Shown piece by piece: positions 6,860-17,001 of a DNA stretch of 64,000 nt (position 1 is the first letter of the stretch; every line of letters starts with the position of its first letter). A program made the position numbers and the translations under genes. A model generated the notes under the pieces. That model did not search any database. It saw only the letters and a list, made by a program, of their open reading frames with translations, and was not told where the DNA came from. This stretch comes from Chloroflexota bacterium. Its GTDB lineage: Bacteria > Chloroflexota > Anaerolineae > Aggregatilineales > J027. The stretch spans positions 186,001 through 250,000 of the forward strand of contig QMIT01000005.1 in NCBI GenBank assembly GCA_024434115.1. The letters run 5' to 3'.

Positions 6860-9800
6860 CTACTTCTCAGCCGAGGGGAGTGACCGCTGACGGCTGGCGT
6901 TTTCTTCCGACGGGGCATTCTGCGGATATTGGTCGGCGTTGGGATCAAAGGTCAGTTGGCTGGCCTCTTCTTCCACCTTGATCGCCGGGGCGTCAATCGG
7001 CAGGGCGTTGGTCGAGAAGATGTTCGGGTCTTCGGTAATGTCGGATGTCCAGACAATCGTCGTGGATTCGCAGTACCAAGTGGGGGCATAGTCGGGAATC
7101 ACGTTGTCGGTCAACAGGCGAGTAATGCCGCTGCTGAACTCGTACACATAGATGTCGAGGTCGCCGTCCACATCGGATTGATAGGCCACCACGCTGTCAT
7201 CGGGCGAGAACACCGGATTGGTGGCGTCGCCAGCGACATCGGAGATGAGTTGGACATCGGTGCCATCGGCGTTCATGACATAGACCGCGCTCGTATCCGA
7301 ACCATCACGGTACGAACGGAACACAATCTTTTCGCCATTGAACGAGTAGGAGGCGTCATGGTCGTAACCCGCGCCATCGCTTAGTTTGACTACTTCACCC
7401 GTCGCAATGGTCAGTTCGTAAATCTGCCACAGGCCGCCTTCACGGTCACTCTGGAAGATCAACTTGCTGCCATCGGGGTGCCAGAAGGCGTTGATGTCGT
7501 TGGCGGCATCATCGGTCAGGCGGGTTTCGACACCCGTCGCCACGTCCACCATGTACAGTTCCCAATTACCGTCGCGGGCGGATTCATACACGATGTACTG
7601 TCCGTCCGGCGACCACATCGGGTCAATGTCAATGGCGTTGGGTGTATTGGTGACGCGCTGTTGGATCAAACCGTCCACCGAGCCGATGTAGATTTCCCAG
7701 TTGCCGTCGCGGTTGGAAGCAAAGGCGATCCACTGGGCATCGGGTGACTTGGTGGGGGCCATGTCGTAGATACGGAAGCCGACACCCTTCGACAGGTTCT
7801 CGTCCGCGTCGGGGTTATCGGGCAGATCACCCAACCGGAAGACTTCCCAGTCACCCGTTTGATTGGTGTGATAGAGTAGCCAGTCGGGGCAGACCGCCGG
7901 GCCAACTTCAATCGGCGTCCATTCCCGTTCACCCTGTTCGTTCGAGCAGAGTTCGGGGTTGGTCATGACGACCACTGGGAAGCCGTTGGTGGTTTCAAGG
8001 GTGTAGCCGCAGACGGGTTCCGGTTCATCCGGTGTGCTGGGTGGGACATCGCCGGGGGTGTCGCAGTAGGTTTGGGCCGTCGCGGAAAGGTCGGCGGTCT
8101 CGAAGATCACCGTTTCACCCGGACGGTTGATGAAGAAGTCTTGGGATGCACCCGCATCCAGATCGAGTGTGCCGCGTTCAAAGATTTGGCCGAACTCGTT
8201 CTTGATGACGTAGTCCACCTGTTGGTTGCCTTCGCTCATATCCCCACCATTGTTGGTGATGCCGAATTGAGCCGAGCCGTCTTCCTTGCAGAAGCCGATG
8301 ACCGACAAAGCAGGCGGTTGATAGCAGGTCGTCTCGACAAAGACTGTGCTGAGGCCTTCACTGGTAAACGTGAGTGTGCCCCAAACATCGGGTACAGGGA
8401 TATTGACGCTTTCGTTTTCAGCGATTTCGAGTGTGCCATCCAGCACCACGTTGCCATTTTCGTCGGTGATTTGATAGGTCTGCTGCTGATTGCCAGAGGT
8501 CATATCGCCGCCACCGTTATAGATGACAAACAGGGCCGAGCCATTTTCAACACACGTACCAACGGCGGAGAGCACAGGCGGTTTGTAACATTCGGTGTTG
8601 GCGGTGACCGGGCTGAGGCCTTCGGACGTGAAGGTCAGCGGGCCATAGACGCCATCCACTGGAATGTCAATGCTGCTGCCTTCGCCAAGTTCCAACGTGC
8701 CCTTGAGTACCTCGTCGCCCTCAAGATCGGTGACGGTGAAGGGTTGCTGCTGATTGCCCAAGCGCATATCGCCGCCGCTGTTGGCAACGGTGAAACGGGC
8801 CGAGCCGTTTTCAAGGCAGACACCCGACGCGGTTAGGGCTGGGGGTTGGTAACACAGCGAACTGATGTGCAGGTGTGGGCCGCCTTCGCTAACGGTGTCG
8901 AAGAAGATTTCACCAAAGTAGTCGGCGACTGTAAAGGTTTGTGATTCACCTTCACCCAGTTCGAGTGTGCCAGTTTCGATCACACCCGTCGCGGAGATAG
9001 CGAAATCTTCACCAATGATCGCCTGCACCCAGCTAATGATGTACTCCACTTGCTGGTTGCCCAAACTCATGTCACCGCCATTGTTGGTGATGACAAACTG
9101 GGTCACACCACCTTCAACGCAGGTCGCTTCGCCAACCAGCGCTGGGGGTTTGTAACATTCGGTATTGGCCGTTAAGGGACTGAGGCCTTCGGAAGTGAAG
9201 GTCAGCGGGCCATAAACGTCGGTGACATCCACCTTTAGTGATTGACGATTGAGTAGTTGGATCGTGCCACTGGCGACTTCATTGCCTTCGCTGTCTGTGA
9301 TGGTGTAGGTCTGGGCGCGTTGTTCGTCCATTGCACCGCCACCATTATAGATATAGAAGGTCGCTGACCCGTCTTCCTTGCAGTAGCCCTCAACGGTCAG
9401 TTCTGGCAGCGGTTGACAGTTGGTTTCCACGAGAACGGTCTCGTTTTCTAACACCAACCGCAGGTGCCCGAATCGGCCCTCGACAAGGATGGTGGTGCTT
9501 TCACCTTCACCCAATGCCAGAGTACCGCTGACAGCAGCCACGTCGCTGTTGTCCAGCACCGCGTAATCAATGGTCTGGTTGCCGAGGTTCATGTCGCCAC
9601 CCGTGTTGGTGACGATGTATTCAGCCGAGCCATTGACCTTGCAGATGCCGACTGCCGACAGTGACGGAGGGTTGTAGCATTCCGTATTGGCGACTGCGCC
9701 TTCTTGTCCGTCTATCCACAATTCAAGCGGGCCATAGGTGCCGACCACCGGGATTTGCAGCGTTTGGTTGTTGCCGAGGGTAATGATACCGCTGGCAACT

Positions 9801-12800
9801 TCATTGCCTTCGCTGTCAAACACCCAATAGAGCAGACTCTGATTACCCAAACTCATGTCGCCGCCCGTGTTGGTGACGGTGAAGCGGGCCTCCCCGTTTT
9901 CCAAACATACGCCTTCATATGTGAGGGTCGGGGGTTCATAACAGGTCGTGGTGATTGAACCTTCAAAGTCGTCCACGCGGAGGGTTAATGTGCCAAAGGT
10001 GTCAGTGATTTCGACAGTCTGGCTTTCGCCTGCCTCAAGGTTGACCTCACCGGAATCTACCTCGGTGTTGCTGCTGTCGGTGACGTAGTAGGTGCTGGGT
10101 TCGGGCATGTCGCCACCTTCATTGGTGATGGTGAACTGGGCATGTCCATTTTCCAAGCAGACCGCTTCATAGGTGAGTTTCGGCGGTTGGGCACATTCGG
10201 TGGTCGTTTCGGCAAAGAGGCCGCCTTGACCCTGTGCATCGGGCGTGCTGTAGCCCGTCCGTAATGTCAGCGAGTCGTACCAACCGGGGACAGTCACGGT
10301 AAAGGATTCGTTGCGACCCAGCGCGGGCACGGTGCCATTTTGGACTTCGGTCATGATGTTGACTACATAGTAGGGCTGCGCGGCAAGCATCGGGTAACCC
10401 GTGTTCGTGATGACAAAGGTCGCCGAGCCATCTTCCGCACAGACAGCCTTGACCGACAGCGCGGCATCGCACGGGCCAGCAGATGAGGCTGAGGCCAGTT
10501 CGATTACGCCTACCGGGACGGAGACATGCACCCGCAGGGTATTGCTGCCTGCGACGGCGGTGGTGGTGATGCGTTGCGTGGAATTGGCTTCGATGGTATT
10601 GCTGCCAATTTCAGTGCTGCCATCCACCGTGTAGCGATAGTTCACCGGGAACGGATTCGGATTGGTCACATCCCACACGCGGGTATTGAGCCAGTCGTCA
10701 TTGCAGACCGAGATGACCCTAAACGGCAGGATGGGCGGTAGACATTCGCCAGTCGAGGCGGAAACAACCAATGTGTTGCCGTCGCGGACGGTCAAAATGG
10801 CGCTTTCATAACCCGCCGGGATCGTTACCGTCAGTGTCGTGCTTTCGTTCGTGCCCAGTTGGAACGTGCCATTTTCGATGTTCTGATTACGGCTGTCGTC
10901 AATCGAGTAATTAAACGAGGTGGGCATGACCCCGCCGGTATTGGTGATCGTGAAAACGACGGTGCTGCTGGTCAGGTCATTCGCCGAGCAGACGCCAGAC
11001 GCTTCGATCTTAGGCGGTTGGGCACATTCACTGCCCGCCGTCAGTTCCAAATCGGGCGCGTTAAAGGTCAAGTTCCCATAGAGACCGGGTAGGAAGACTT
11101 CGAGTGTATTGGCAAAGTTGGGCGCACCCGCCTCGGCCAATAAGAATGTGCCTTCGTTGACGATGTTGCCACCTTCGTCGGTCACGTTGTAGGAGGCAGG
11201 TTGAACCATCGCGCCGCCATTGTTGACGAGGAGGAAGTACGTGCCAGAGAAGCCTTCTTCTTCCTTGCAGCGACCCTCAACCGTTATATCGGGGGCTTCC
11301 ACGCAGTCGGTCTTGGCCGTTAAGGTGATCTTGCCATCAGTCGCCTCAAACGTGACTTCGCCATAGCCATCAGGTACGTCAATGCTGAACGTGTTGTTTT
11401 GGTCGCCGTCGAGTTGGAAGCTGCCCGTGATCGGCGTCGCCAACGAGCCGCCGGAAATGGTATAGCTCATTGGGCCGTCCATTGGGCCGCCGTCCACGTT
11501 CGTAACCATAAACTGGGCGCCGCTGCCATCTTCCAAACAGACACCCTCGGCTTTGAGGTTGGTCGGTTTGCGACATTCGGTGCTCGCGGAAAGTTTGCTG
11601 TCGGTGGTGCTGAAATTCAACACACCGCGAGCATTGACCGTGATGGGCAGGCTTTCATCTTCGCCCAGTTGGAAATCGCCGCTGCGAACGGTGTTGCCGC
11701 TGGCGTCGGTGATGCGATAGGTGTCGGTATTGGGCATCGCGCCGCCTTCATTGTAAATCGTGAAGGTTGCCGAGCCGTCCTCTTTACACACGCCCTCCAC
11801 CCGCAGATTGGGCAGTTCGAGCGAGGTCGAAACATTCACATTGACTTTGCGGACAATGGCGCCGGGGATACCCTGTGCATTGACCAGCATCGTCACGGTG
11901 TATTCTTTGCTCTCGGTGTAGGTATGGCAGGGGTTCAAATCGGTGCTGGTGCTGCCATCGCCAAAGTCCCATGAGGTCAGGGTCGTGCCTGCGCTCAGGT
12001 AGCTGGTAAAGCAGACTTCGCCGCCGGGTTTGACTTCGATGCCAAACGAGGAGTCGGATTCGCTCAGGCCATAGGTGCGGATGCGGTTGGTCGCGCTGGC
12101 TTCCAGACCGAATACGTTCTTGACCTTTAACGTTACGTCAAATGTGCCGATGGTGGTGTAGGTGAAGCACGGATTTTGGGCAGTGCTGTCGGTGTTGCCG
12201 TCGCCATCCAAATCCCATTCCCAACTGTTGATCTGGTCACCTTGACTTTGGTCGGTATAGCAGACCTCCATCGGGGCGACGCCATTCCAGCGGCTGGGGG
12301 TGAATTCGGCGCGAATATTGGTAGCCGAGCCGACCCGCACAATGACGGTGGCTTCCATAGCTCCTAAATCACCATTCCCATGTAACACAATGGTGTATTC
12401 GCCGGGGACGGTAAAGCGGAAGGTCGTATCTTTGGTATAGGCATGACCGCCGCCGGGGAAGTCCCAGACATAGCTGTCGGGATAGATATTGGTGCTAATG
12501 CCTGTGAAGCTGACCGTCAGTGGGGCGATACCCGCGTTCGGGTTGGCATTGGCCGCTAGGGATTGTTCCTTGATTTCAACGGTACGCTGCTTGGCACACG
12601 TCTTGCCATCCGAGGCCGTCGCTTCAAACCTCACGGTGAAGTTGCCTACCGCCGCAAACTGATAAGCCAGATTGATGTCGGTGCCGACTTCTTGCCCATT
12701 CACCAACCAGCGATAAGTGGCGGTGCGATCCGGCACGGCGTTCAAATTGTTGACCGAGCCGCTGTAGTTGGCCGTCGCGTTGAGCATGACCAGTCGTGGC

Positions 12801-15800
12801 CCGCTCCAATCGCAGGAGATGTCGGTATTGACCGGGTTGACTGTCACCGTCTTGCTGGCCGAGCAGGTCACGGTTACGCCCGCGCTGTTGGTCGCACTGA
12901 CCGTTACACTGACCGTTTGTTGTCCGCTCGTGTCAAATACGTAATTGGCGGTACGGGTGGTGACGCCATTTGACCACGCATAGGTGACACCTGTGACGTT
13001 GCCACTGGCTGTCACGCGATAGTTGGAGTTGCCGCCGACGGTAATCGTGCCCGCGCCCTGATCAATCTTGCACGTCAGTTCGTTTTGGCTGACGGTGATC
13101 GTCTTGGTGGCCGAACAGCCCGTCCCATTGGTCGGGGTAATCGTCAATGTCAGCGTATAGGTTCCCGGTAGGGTGAACTGATAGTTCGCAAAGTTCTGGG
13201 TGGTGCTGGTCAGGTCAATCCCGCTGCCAGCTGGCCCAACCAAACGCCACGTATAGGTCAGGGTTTGATTGGCGGGGTTATTGACGCTGCTGTTGTAGCC
13301 GGACGACTGATTGAGCAGCAAACTGCCTGACCCGCTGGAAATCTTGCAGGTATCAATGCCGTTACCGCTGACAGTGATCGTCTTGGTGACTGCCGAGCAG
13401 GATACCCCGTCAATTGTTGCAACGAATGTGACCGTGTAAGGCCCAGCCGTCGTTTGCACGAAGCTGTAATCCTCACTTGTCGCCACTTCTGCGCCATTGA
13501 CTGTCCAGATGTAGGTGACGGTACGCCCGCCGACATTGTTGACCACACCGTCTAGCAAGCTGGCCTGACCCAACAGCAAACCGCTGGGGGCTGTGACCGA
13601 GCAGGTAAAGCTGGCGGTATTGACCGTAACCGTCTTGGTCTTGGAACATTCAGCACCATCGGCGGTCTGGGCATAGAAGGTGACTTGGAATGCACCGGAA
13701 GTCATCCATTGATAGCTGCTCAGATTTTGCGTAGAGGCGACTTCATTGCCGTCAATCGTCCAGCGATAGGTCGTGACGGTGCGCCCTTGCCGATTACTCA
13801 CCGAGCCGCTGTAGGTCACGGTCTGGAGGAGTAGGGGGCTGGTTGTGCCGCTGAAATCGCAGGTGATCGGTTGAAGTTCAACGGTGATGCTGGCTTGGGC
13901 CGCTTCGGATGTTCCACCGGGGCCAGTCACACGCAGCGTGACGATAAAGGTGCCATTGCTGGCATAGACGTGGGTGGGGTTGCGGTCAGTGCTGGTGTTG
14001 CCGTCGCCAAAATCCCATTCCCAATCGGTGATGACACCCGTCGAAGTATCGGTGAAGGTAATCGTATCACCAACGCGGGCGGTCAAGGGGATGGCGGTAA
14101 AGCTGGCAATCGGGGCTACGTCGCCCGATATCACAGGTACGGTCTGGCTGGCGGTTGAACTGGTATTGTCGTCGCCCACCACCTTAAGGGTGACGGTGTA
14201 GCTGCCATCGCTGGCATAGACATGGCAGGGGGCTTGTTCATTGCTGACCGGGCTGCCATCGCCAAAATTCCATTCGTAGCTGGTGATAGTGCCCGTGCTG
14301 GCGTTGTCGAAGCAGACCTGCTTGCCATCGGGTGTGGTGTCACCCAGCCGATAGCTGAAGATCGCCGCGACACGTTCGCCCAATGTTGTTACCAAGACCT
14401 GCTTGGTGCGATTGCTGCCGCCGCCGGGGCCATTGACCGTCAAACTGATGGTATACGTGCCAGCGGTGTCGTAGGTGATGGTATGTGGGCCAGCTTGGTT
14501 GCTGGTCTGACCATTGCCAAAGTTCCATTCATAGGTGGTAACTTCGCCGCCAGTCACGTTCGCCGTAATCGTAACGGTCAAGGGGGCATTGCCTTCTTGG
14601 GGCGTCACGCTGAAATCGGCAATCGGGCGGGCTAGGGCGGTCACGGTTTCGATTGAACCCGTCGCCACTGCCGTCAATGTGCCATTAGAGACAGTCAGCG
14701 TCACATTAAATACACCGACGGTGGTGTATTGATGGGTCGGATTTTGGTCATTACTGACCGGGCTGCCATCGCCAAAATCCCATGCCCATGACACCGCGCC
14801 AACGCTGGTATCGGTAAACTGAACCGTGAGAGGTGCTTCGCCACTGCCGGGGCTGGCGGTGAATCCGGCGCGGAAGGTTTGGCTGCCACCGCCGCTTTGG
14901 GTGGCATTGACCGTGCCATTCGCAACCAGATTCCCACGCGGGCTGATGCAGTCCAACTTAATCGGATAGGAACCGGCCACGCTGTAGGTACGATTGGCGG
15001 GGTTGGCATCGGTACTGGTGGAGTTATCTTCAAACGTCCACAAATAGGAAGCCACATTTTGGCTATTGTTAACAAACTGCACTTCGAGCGGCAGGGTATA
15101 GGGTGGGCCGGATTGTCCAACCACCACAATATTAAACGCGCACGAGATAGGTGGCAGTTGTTCTTCGGTCAATACCACATCGCTGGTTGCGGCAAGGCTA
15201 CGTCCATCGCTGGTGGTCGCCGTCAAGGTTACGGTATAGGTGCCCGCGTTTAAGTAGGTATGGATTGGACTGGTTTCGGTGCTTCCCGCTGAACCATCAC
15301 CAAAATTCCAGCTAAAGCCTGCGAAGGTATCGCCGCTGCTGGTGTTGGTGAACGTTACCGCGCCGTCTACACCAATGGATGCCTCAAAGCCTACATTGAT
15401 AGTCGCCCCGGCCTGACCGCCTTCTTCAGTCGGCACTTCGGTGGGAAGTGCAGCCACTTCGGTTGGAGCGGGTTCAGTCGGGACTTCAGTTGGCACTTCG
15501 GTGGCGACCTCAGTAGCTACTTCAGTGGGTGCTTCAGTCGGTACGGCCTCTTCGGTGGGCACTTCGGTAGGTACGACCTCTTCGGTGGGGGCTTCGGTAG
15601 GCACAACTTCAGTCGGCACTTCGGTGGGGACATCCGTTGGCACTACATTGTCGTCAGGATTGCAGGGGTCGCCGATGCCGTCATTGGCTAGATTGGGACA
15701 TGCATCGTCCACATCAAGTACCCCATCGCCATCTTCATCGTGGTTGCAGGGGTCGCCCACTGCGTCATTCGGATCGGCAGGACAGGCGTCATCAATATCC

Positions 15801-16036
15801 GGGACGCCATCGCTATCCCCATCGGGACAGCCTGCCAAATTGGGATCGCCTGCGTCATCCGGGCAGCGATCCGATTCGTCCGCAACCGTATCGTTATCTC
15901 GGTCTTGGATACCCGCTGTGCCTTGTAGATCGTCATCACCCCCGAAAATGAGCAGGGCACCGACGATAATCAAGACCAGCGCGGCGGCCATGATGCCGAT
16001 TTGTTGGTTGCGAGTTAATTTCCTCCATCGTTCCAT
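6860..16036 (-). CDS. giant membrane-anchored surface protein: TSP3, PTEV linker, PKD/Ig-like repeats, Cys-paired repeats, C-terminal beta-propeller
   Basis: This 3058-residue protein has a short basic N-terminus and one membrane segment (about residues 13-32), so the rest should lie outside the cell. In order follow thrombospondin type-3-like Ca-binding repeats (about 45-110, DxDxDGVxDxxDxCP), a PTEVPTE-rich linker (about 115-210), about 14 PKD or Ig-like domains (about 213-1405, WNFGDGS and WDFGDGS cores, several with degenerate cores), 14 repeats of about 90 residues starting (C)-(K/L)-E-(D/N)-GSA and containing TN-x-GGDM (about 1405-2670), and a TolB/PD40-type propeller (about 2673-3058; SPDGQYIVYESARDGNWEL). 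The C-terminus has no sorting signal. Adhesion or polymer binding is likely but unproven. The propeller and N-terminus closely match the protein at 27875-31756. Confidence 0.9.
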   Translation of the reverse strand: MERWRKLTRNQQIGIMAAALVLIIVGALLIFGGDDDLQGTAGIQDRDNDTVADESDRCPDDAGDPNLAGCPDGDSDGVPDIDDACPADPNDAVGDPCNHDEDGDGVLDVDDACPNLANDGIGDPCNPDDNVVPTDVPTEVPTEVVPTEAPTEEVVPTEVPTEEAVPTEAPTEVATEVATEVPTEVPTEPAPTEVAALPTEVPTEEGGQAGATINVGFEASIGVDGAVTFTNTSSGDTFAGFSWNFGDGSAGSTETSPIHTYLNAGTYTVTLTATTSDGRSLAATSDVVLTEEQLPPISCAFNIVVVGQSGPPYTLPLEVQFVNNSQNVASYLWTFEDNSTSTDANPANRTYSVAGSYPIKLDCISPRGNLVANGTVNATQSGGGSQTFRAGFTASPGSGEAPLTVQFTDTSVGAVSWAWDFGDGSPVSNDQNPTHQYTTVGVFNVTLTVSNGTLTAVATGSIETVTALARPIADFSVTPQEGNAPLTVTITANVTGGEVTTYEWNFGNGQTSNQAGPHTITYDTAGTYTISLTVNGPGGGSNRTKQVLVTTLGERVAAIFSYRLGDTTPDGKQVCFDNASTGTITSYEWNFGDGSPVSNEQAPCHVYASDGSYTVTLKVVGDDNTSSTASQTVPVISGDVAPIASFTAIPLTARVGDTITFTDTSTGVITDWEWDFGDGNTSTDRNPTHVYASNGTFIVTLRVTGPGGTSEAAQASITVELQPITCDFSGTTSPLLLQTVTYSGSVSNRQGRTVTTYRWTIDGNEVASTQNLSSYQWMTSGAFQVTFYAQTADGAECSKTKTVTVNTASFTCSVTAPSGLLLGQASLLDGVVNNVGGRTVTYIWTVNGAEVATSEDYSFVQTTAGPYTVTFVATIDGVSCSAVTKTITVSGNGIDTCKISSGSGSLLLNQSSGYNSSVNNPANQTLTYTWRLVGPAGSGIDLTSTTQNFANYQFTLPGTYTLTLTITPTNGTGCSATKTITVSQNELTCKIDQGAGTITVGGNSNYRVTASGNVTGVTYAWSNGVTTRTANYVFDTSGQQTVSVTVSATNSAGVTVTCSASKTVTVNPVNTDISCDWSGPRLVMLNATANYSGSVNNLNAVPDRTATYRWLVNGQEVGTDINLAYQFAAVGNFTVRFEATASDGKTCAKQRTVEIKEQSLAANANPNAGIAPLTVSFTGISTNIYPDSYVWDFPGGGHAYTKDTTFRFTVPGEYTIVLHGNGDLGAMEATVIVRVGSATNIRAEFTPSRWNGVAPMEVCYTDQSQGDQINSWEWDLDGDGNTDSTAQNPCFTYTTIGTFDVTLKVKNVFGLEASATNRIRTYGLSESDSSFGIEVKPGGEVCFTSYLSAGTTLTSWDFGDGSTSTDLNPCHTYTESKEYTVTMLVNAQGIPGAIVRKVNVNVSTSLELPNLRVEGVCKEDGSATFTIYNEGGAMPNTDTYRITDASGNTVRSGDFQLGEDESLPITVNARGVLNFSTTDSKLSASTECRKPTNLKAEGVCLEDGSGAQFMVTNVDGGPMDGPMSYTISGGSLATPITGSFQLDGDQNNTFSIDVPDGYGEVTFEATDGKITLTAKTDCVEAPDITVEGRCKEEEGFSGTYFLLVNNGGAMVQPASYNVTDEGGNIVNEGTFLLAEAGAPNFANTLEVFLPGLYGNLTFNAPDLELTAGSECAQPPKIEASGVCSANDLTSSTVVFTITNTGGVMPTSFNYSIDDSRNQNIENGTFQLGTNESTTLTVTIPAGYESAILTVRDGNTLVVSASTGECLPPILPFRVISVCNDDWLNTRVWDVTNPNPFPVNYRYTVDGSTEIGSNTIEANSTQRITTTAVAGSNTLRVHVSVPVGVIELASASSAGPCDAALSVKAVCAEDGSATFVITNTGYPMLAAQPYYVVNIMTEVQNGTVPALGRNESFTVTVPGWYDSLTLRTGYSTPDAQGQGGLFAETTTECAQPPKLTYEAVCLENGHAQFTITNEGGDMPEPSTYYVTDSSNTEVDSGEVNLEAGESQTVEITDTFGTLTLRVDDFEGSITTTCYEPPTLTYEGVCLENGEARFTVTNTGGDMSLGNQSLLYWVFDSEGNEVASGIITLGNNQTLQIPVVGTYGPLELWIDGQEGAVANTECYNPPSLSAVGICKVNGSAEYIVTNTGGDMNLGNQTIDYAVLDNSDVAAVSGTLALGEGESTTILVEGRFGHLRLVLENETVLVETNCQPLPELTVEGYCKEDGSATFYIYNGGGAMDEQRAQTYTITDSEGNEVASGTIQLLNRQSLKVDVTDVYGPLTFTSEGLSPLTANTECYKPPALVGEATCVEGGVTQFVITNNGGDMSLGNQQVEYIISWVQAIIGEDFAISATGVIETGTLELGEGESQTFTVADYFGEIFFDTVSEGGPHLHISSLCYQPPALTASGVCLENGSARFTVANSGGDMRLGNQQQPFTVTDLEGDEVLKGTLELGEGSSIDIPVDGVYGPLTFTSEGLSPVTANTECYKPPVLSAVGTCVENGSALFVIYNGGGDMTSGNQQQTYQITDENGNVVLDGTLEIAENESVNIPVPDVWGTLTFTSEGLSTVFVETTCYQPPALSVIGFCKEDGSAQFGITNNGGDMSEGNQQVDYVIKNEFGQIFERGTLDLDAGASQDFFINRPGETVIFETADLSATAQTYCDTPGDVPPSTPDEPEPVCGYTLETTNGFPVVVMTNPELCSNEQGEREWTPIEVGPAVCPDWLLYHTNQTGDWEVFRLGDLPDNPDADENLSKGVGFRIYDMAPTKSPDAQWIAFASNRDGNWEIYIGSVDGLIQQRVTNTPNAIDIDPMWSPDGQYIVYESARDGNWELYMVDVATGVETRLTDDAANDINAFWHPDGSKLIFQSDREGGLWQIYELTIATGEVVKLSDGAGYDHDASYSFNGEKIVFRSYRDGSDTSAVYVMNADGTDVQLISDVAGDATNPVFSPDDSVVAYQSDVDGDLDIYVYEFSSGITRLLTDNVIPDYAPTWYCESTTIVWTSDITEDPNIFSTNALPIDAPAIKVEEEASQLTFDPNADQYPQNAPSEENASRQRSLPSAEK

Positions 16037-16195
16037 ATAAATTCTCCCTAATTTTCAGGTAGTTGAGAGGTAATCGCAAAAACAATGAGGGTTATTGGAT
16101 AGGCCATTCCTCCTTCTAGCGATTCACATGGGGTGTAAAGGTGTCAAGCGGTTCAAAAGGAATAACCGACACGACATCCATTGTGTCGTCTCGGC

Positions 16196-16246
16196 GATTA
16201 AAAAAGCGTTGGGCATTTTGTTAAAATCTTGTTCATGCTCAACGCT
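16196..16246 (-). terminator. terminator between the small anchored protein and the giant gene
   Basis: AGCGTTG (16205-16211) pairs with CAACGCT (16240-16246), with an A-run on the left and a T-run on the right. On the minus strand it follows the stop at 16263 by 17 bases. The rest of 16037-16262 should hold the promoter of the giant gene, but no clear -35/-10 pair was recognised. Confidence 0.65.
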
Positions 16247-16262
16247 TTTTACATTTTTCGTT

Positions 16263-16889
16263 TTATTGGGCCTCGACGTTCGGGAAGCAGCCCATGTCTA
16301 TCCAGAGTATGTCGTTCTCGGCGGGCTTCTGGAGCTTCAGGTCTTCCCATTCCTTCGGCAGTTCCAGCTTCTTGGCCTCTTCGTTGGTCACTTTTAGGTA
16401 CAGGTACATGCCAGCTTCCATGGGGTCGTCATATAGACCGAGGCAGGTGCTGATGCCTTCATTAATGTCGAGTTGGCTGATTTCATCCAGCTTGTCGGCC
16501 TCGACTCCCGTCAGCGCAGCATAGAAGTCATCCAAAACGTTGCTGGTGGTGTTTTCGCTGATGTCCAGTCGCAGCACGTCCGCATCGGTAAAGAAATCAG
16601 CGGAGGTGGGCAGGGCATCAATCTTGGCGAAGGCGGTTGTCCATTCCTGCTGCTTTTCTTCGCTCAGTTCAGGATATTTCTCACCCAGCCATGCCTGTGC
16701 TTCGGTTAGGGGTACACGATAGTACAGCACGGAAGATTTGTCATCTTTGTTTTGGCCGGAACTGCCACTGCCACCCGCTGTACCAAACAGGGCGAGGTCT
16801 TCATCGAGGCTGACCATCACCATGCCCAACAGCAATCCTACAATAAGGCCAGAGATCAGGACAGTTACTTCACGACGGTTGAGTTTCAT
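16263..16889 (-). CDS. single-pass membrane-anchored protein of unknown function
   Basis: This 208-residue protein has a basic start (MKLNRREV), one membrane segment (about residues 9-28, VLISGLIVGLLLGMVMVSL) and a Gly/Ser-rich spacer. An acidic extracellular domain follows, with two cysteines near the end (ISTCLGLYDD and DMGCFPN) that may pair. I recognise no family. It lies upstream of the giant protein on the same strand, and both share the layout of a short basic tail, an anchor and a GTAG-type spacer (FGTAGGSGS here; LQGTAG in the giant protein). It may belong to the same surface programme, but a terminator separates the two genes. Confidence 0.7.
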   Translation of the reverse strand: MKLNRREVTVLISGLIVGLLLGMVMVSLDEDLALFGTAGGSGSSGQNKDDKSSVLYYRVPLTEAQAWLGEKYPELSEEKQQEWTTAFAKIDALPTSADFFTDADVLRLDISENTTSNVLDDFYAALTGVEADKLDEISQLDINEGISTCLGLYDDPMEAGMYLYLKVTNEEAKKLELPKEWEDLKLQKPAENDILWIDMGCFPNVEAQ

Positions 16890-17001
16890 CGGTTAATTCC
16901 TTTCCGCTTGTTGGCTTGCTTAAGTTCTTCATATCTTGTGTCGTGAGGACAGAGCAAAAAGGGTTACGGCAATTTTTTTGTCCTCTTAATAAAGATGGGT
17001 G

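Noticed and set aside
15441-16040. Long plus-strand frame rich in SVGTSVGT over the PTEV linker of the giant gene
   Set aside because: It is the antisense reading of the PTEVPTE codons, with no ribosome site and a low-complexity product; the same happens at 18455-18706 and 28672-28950.
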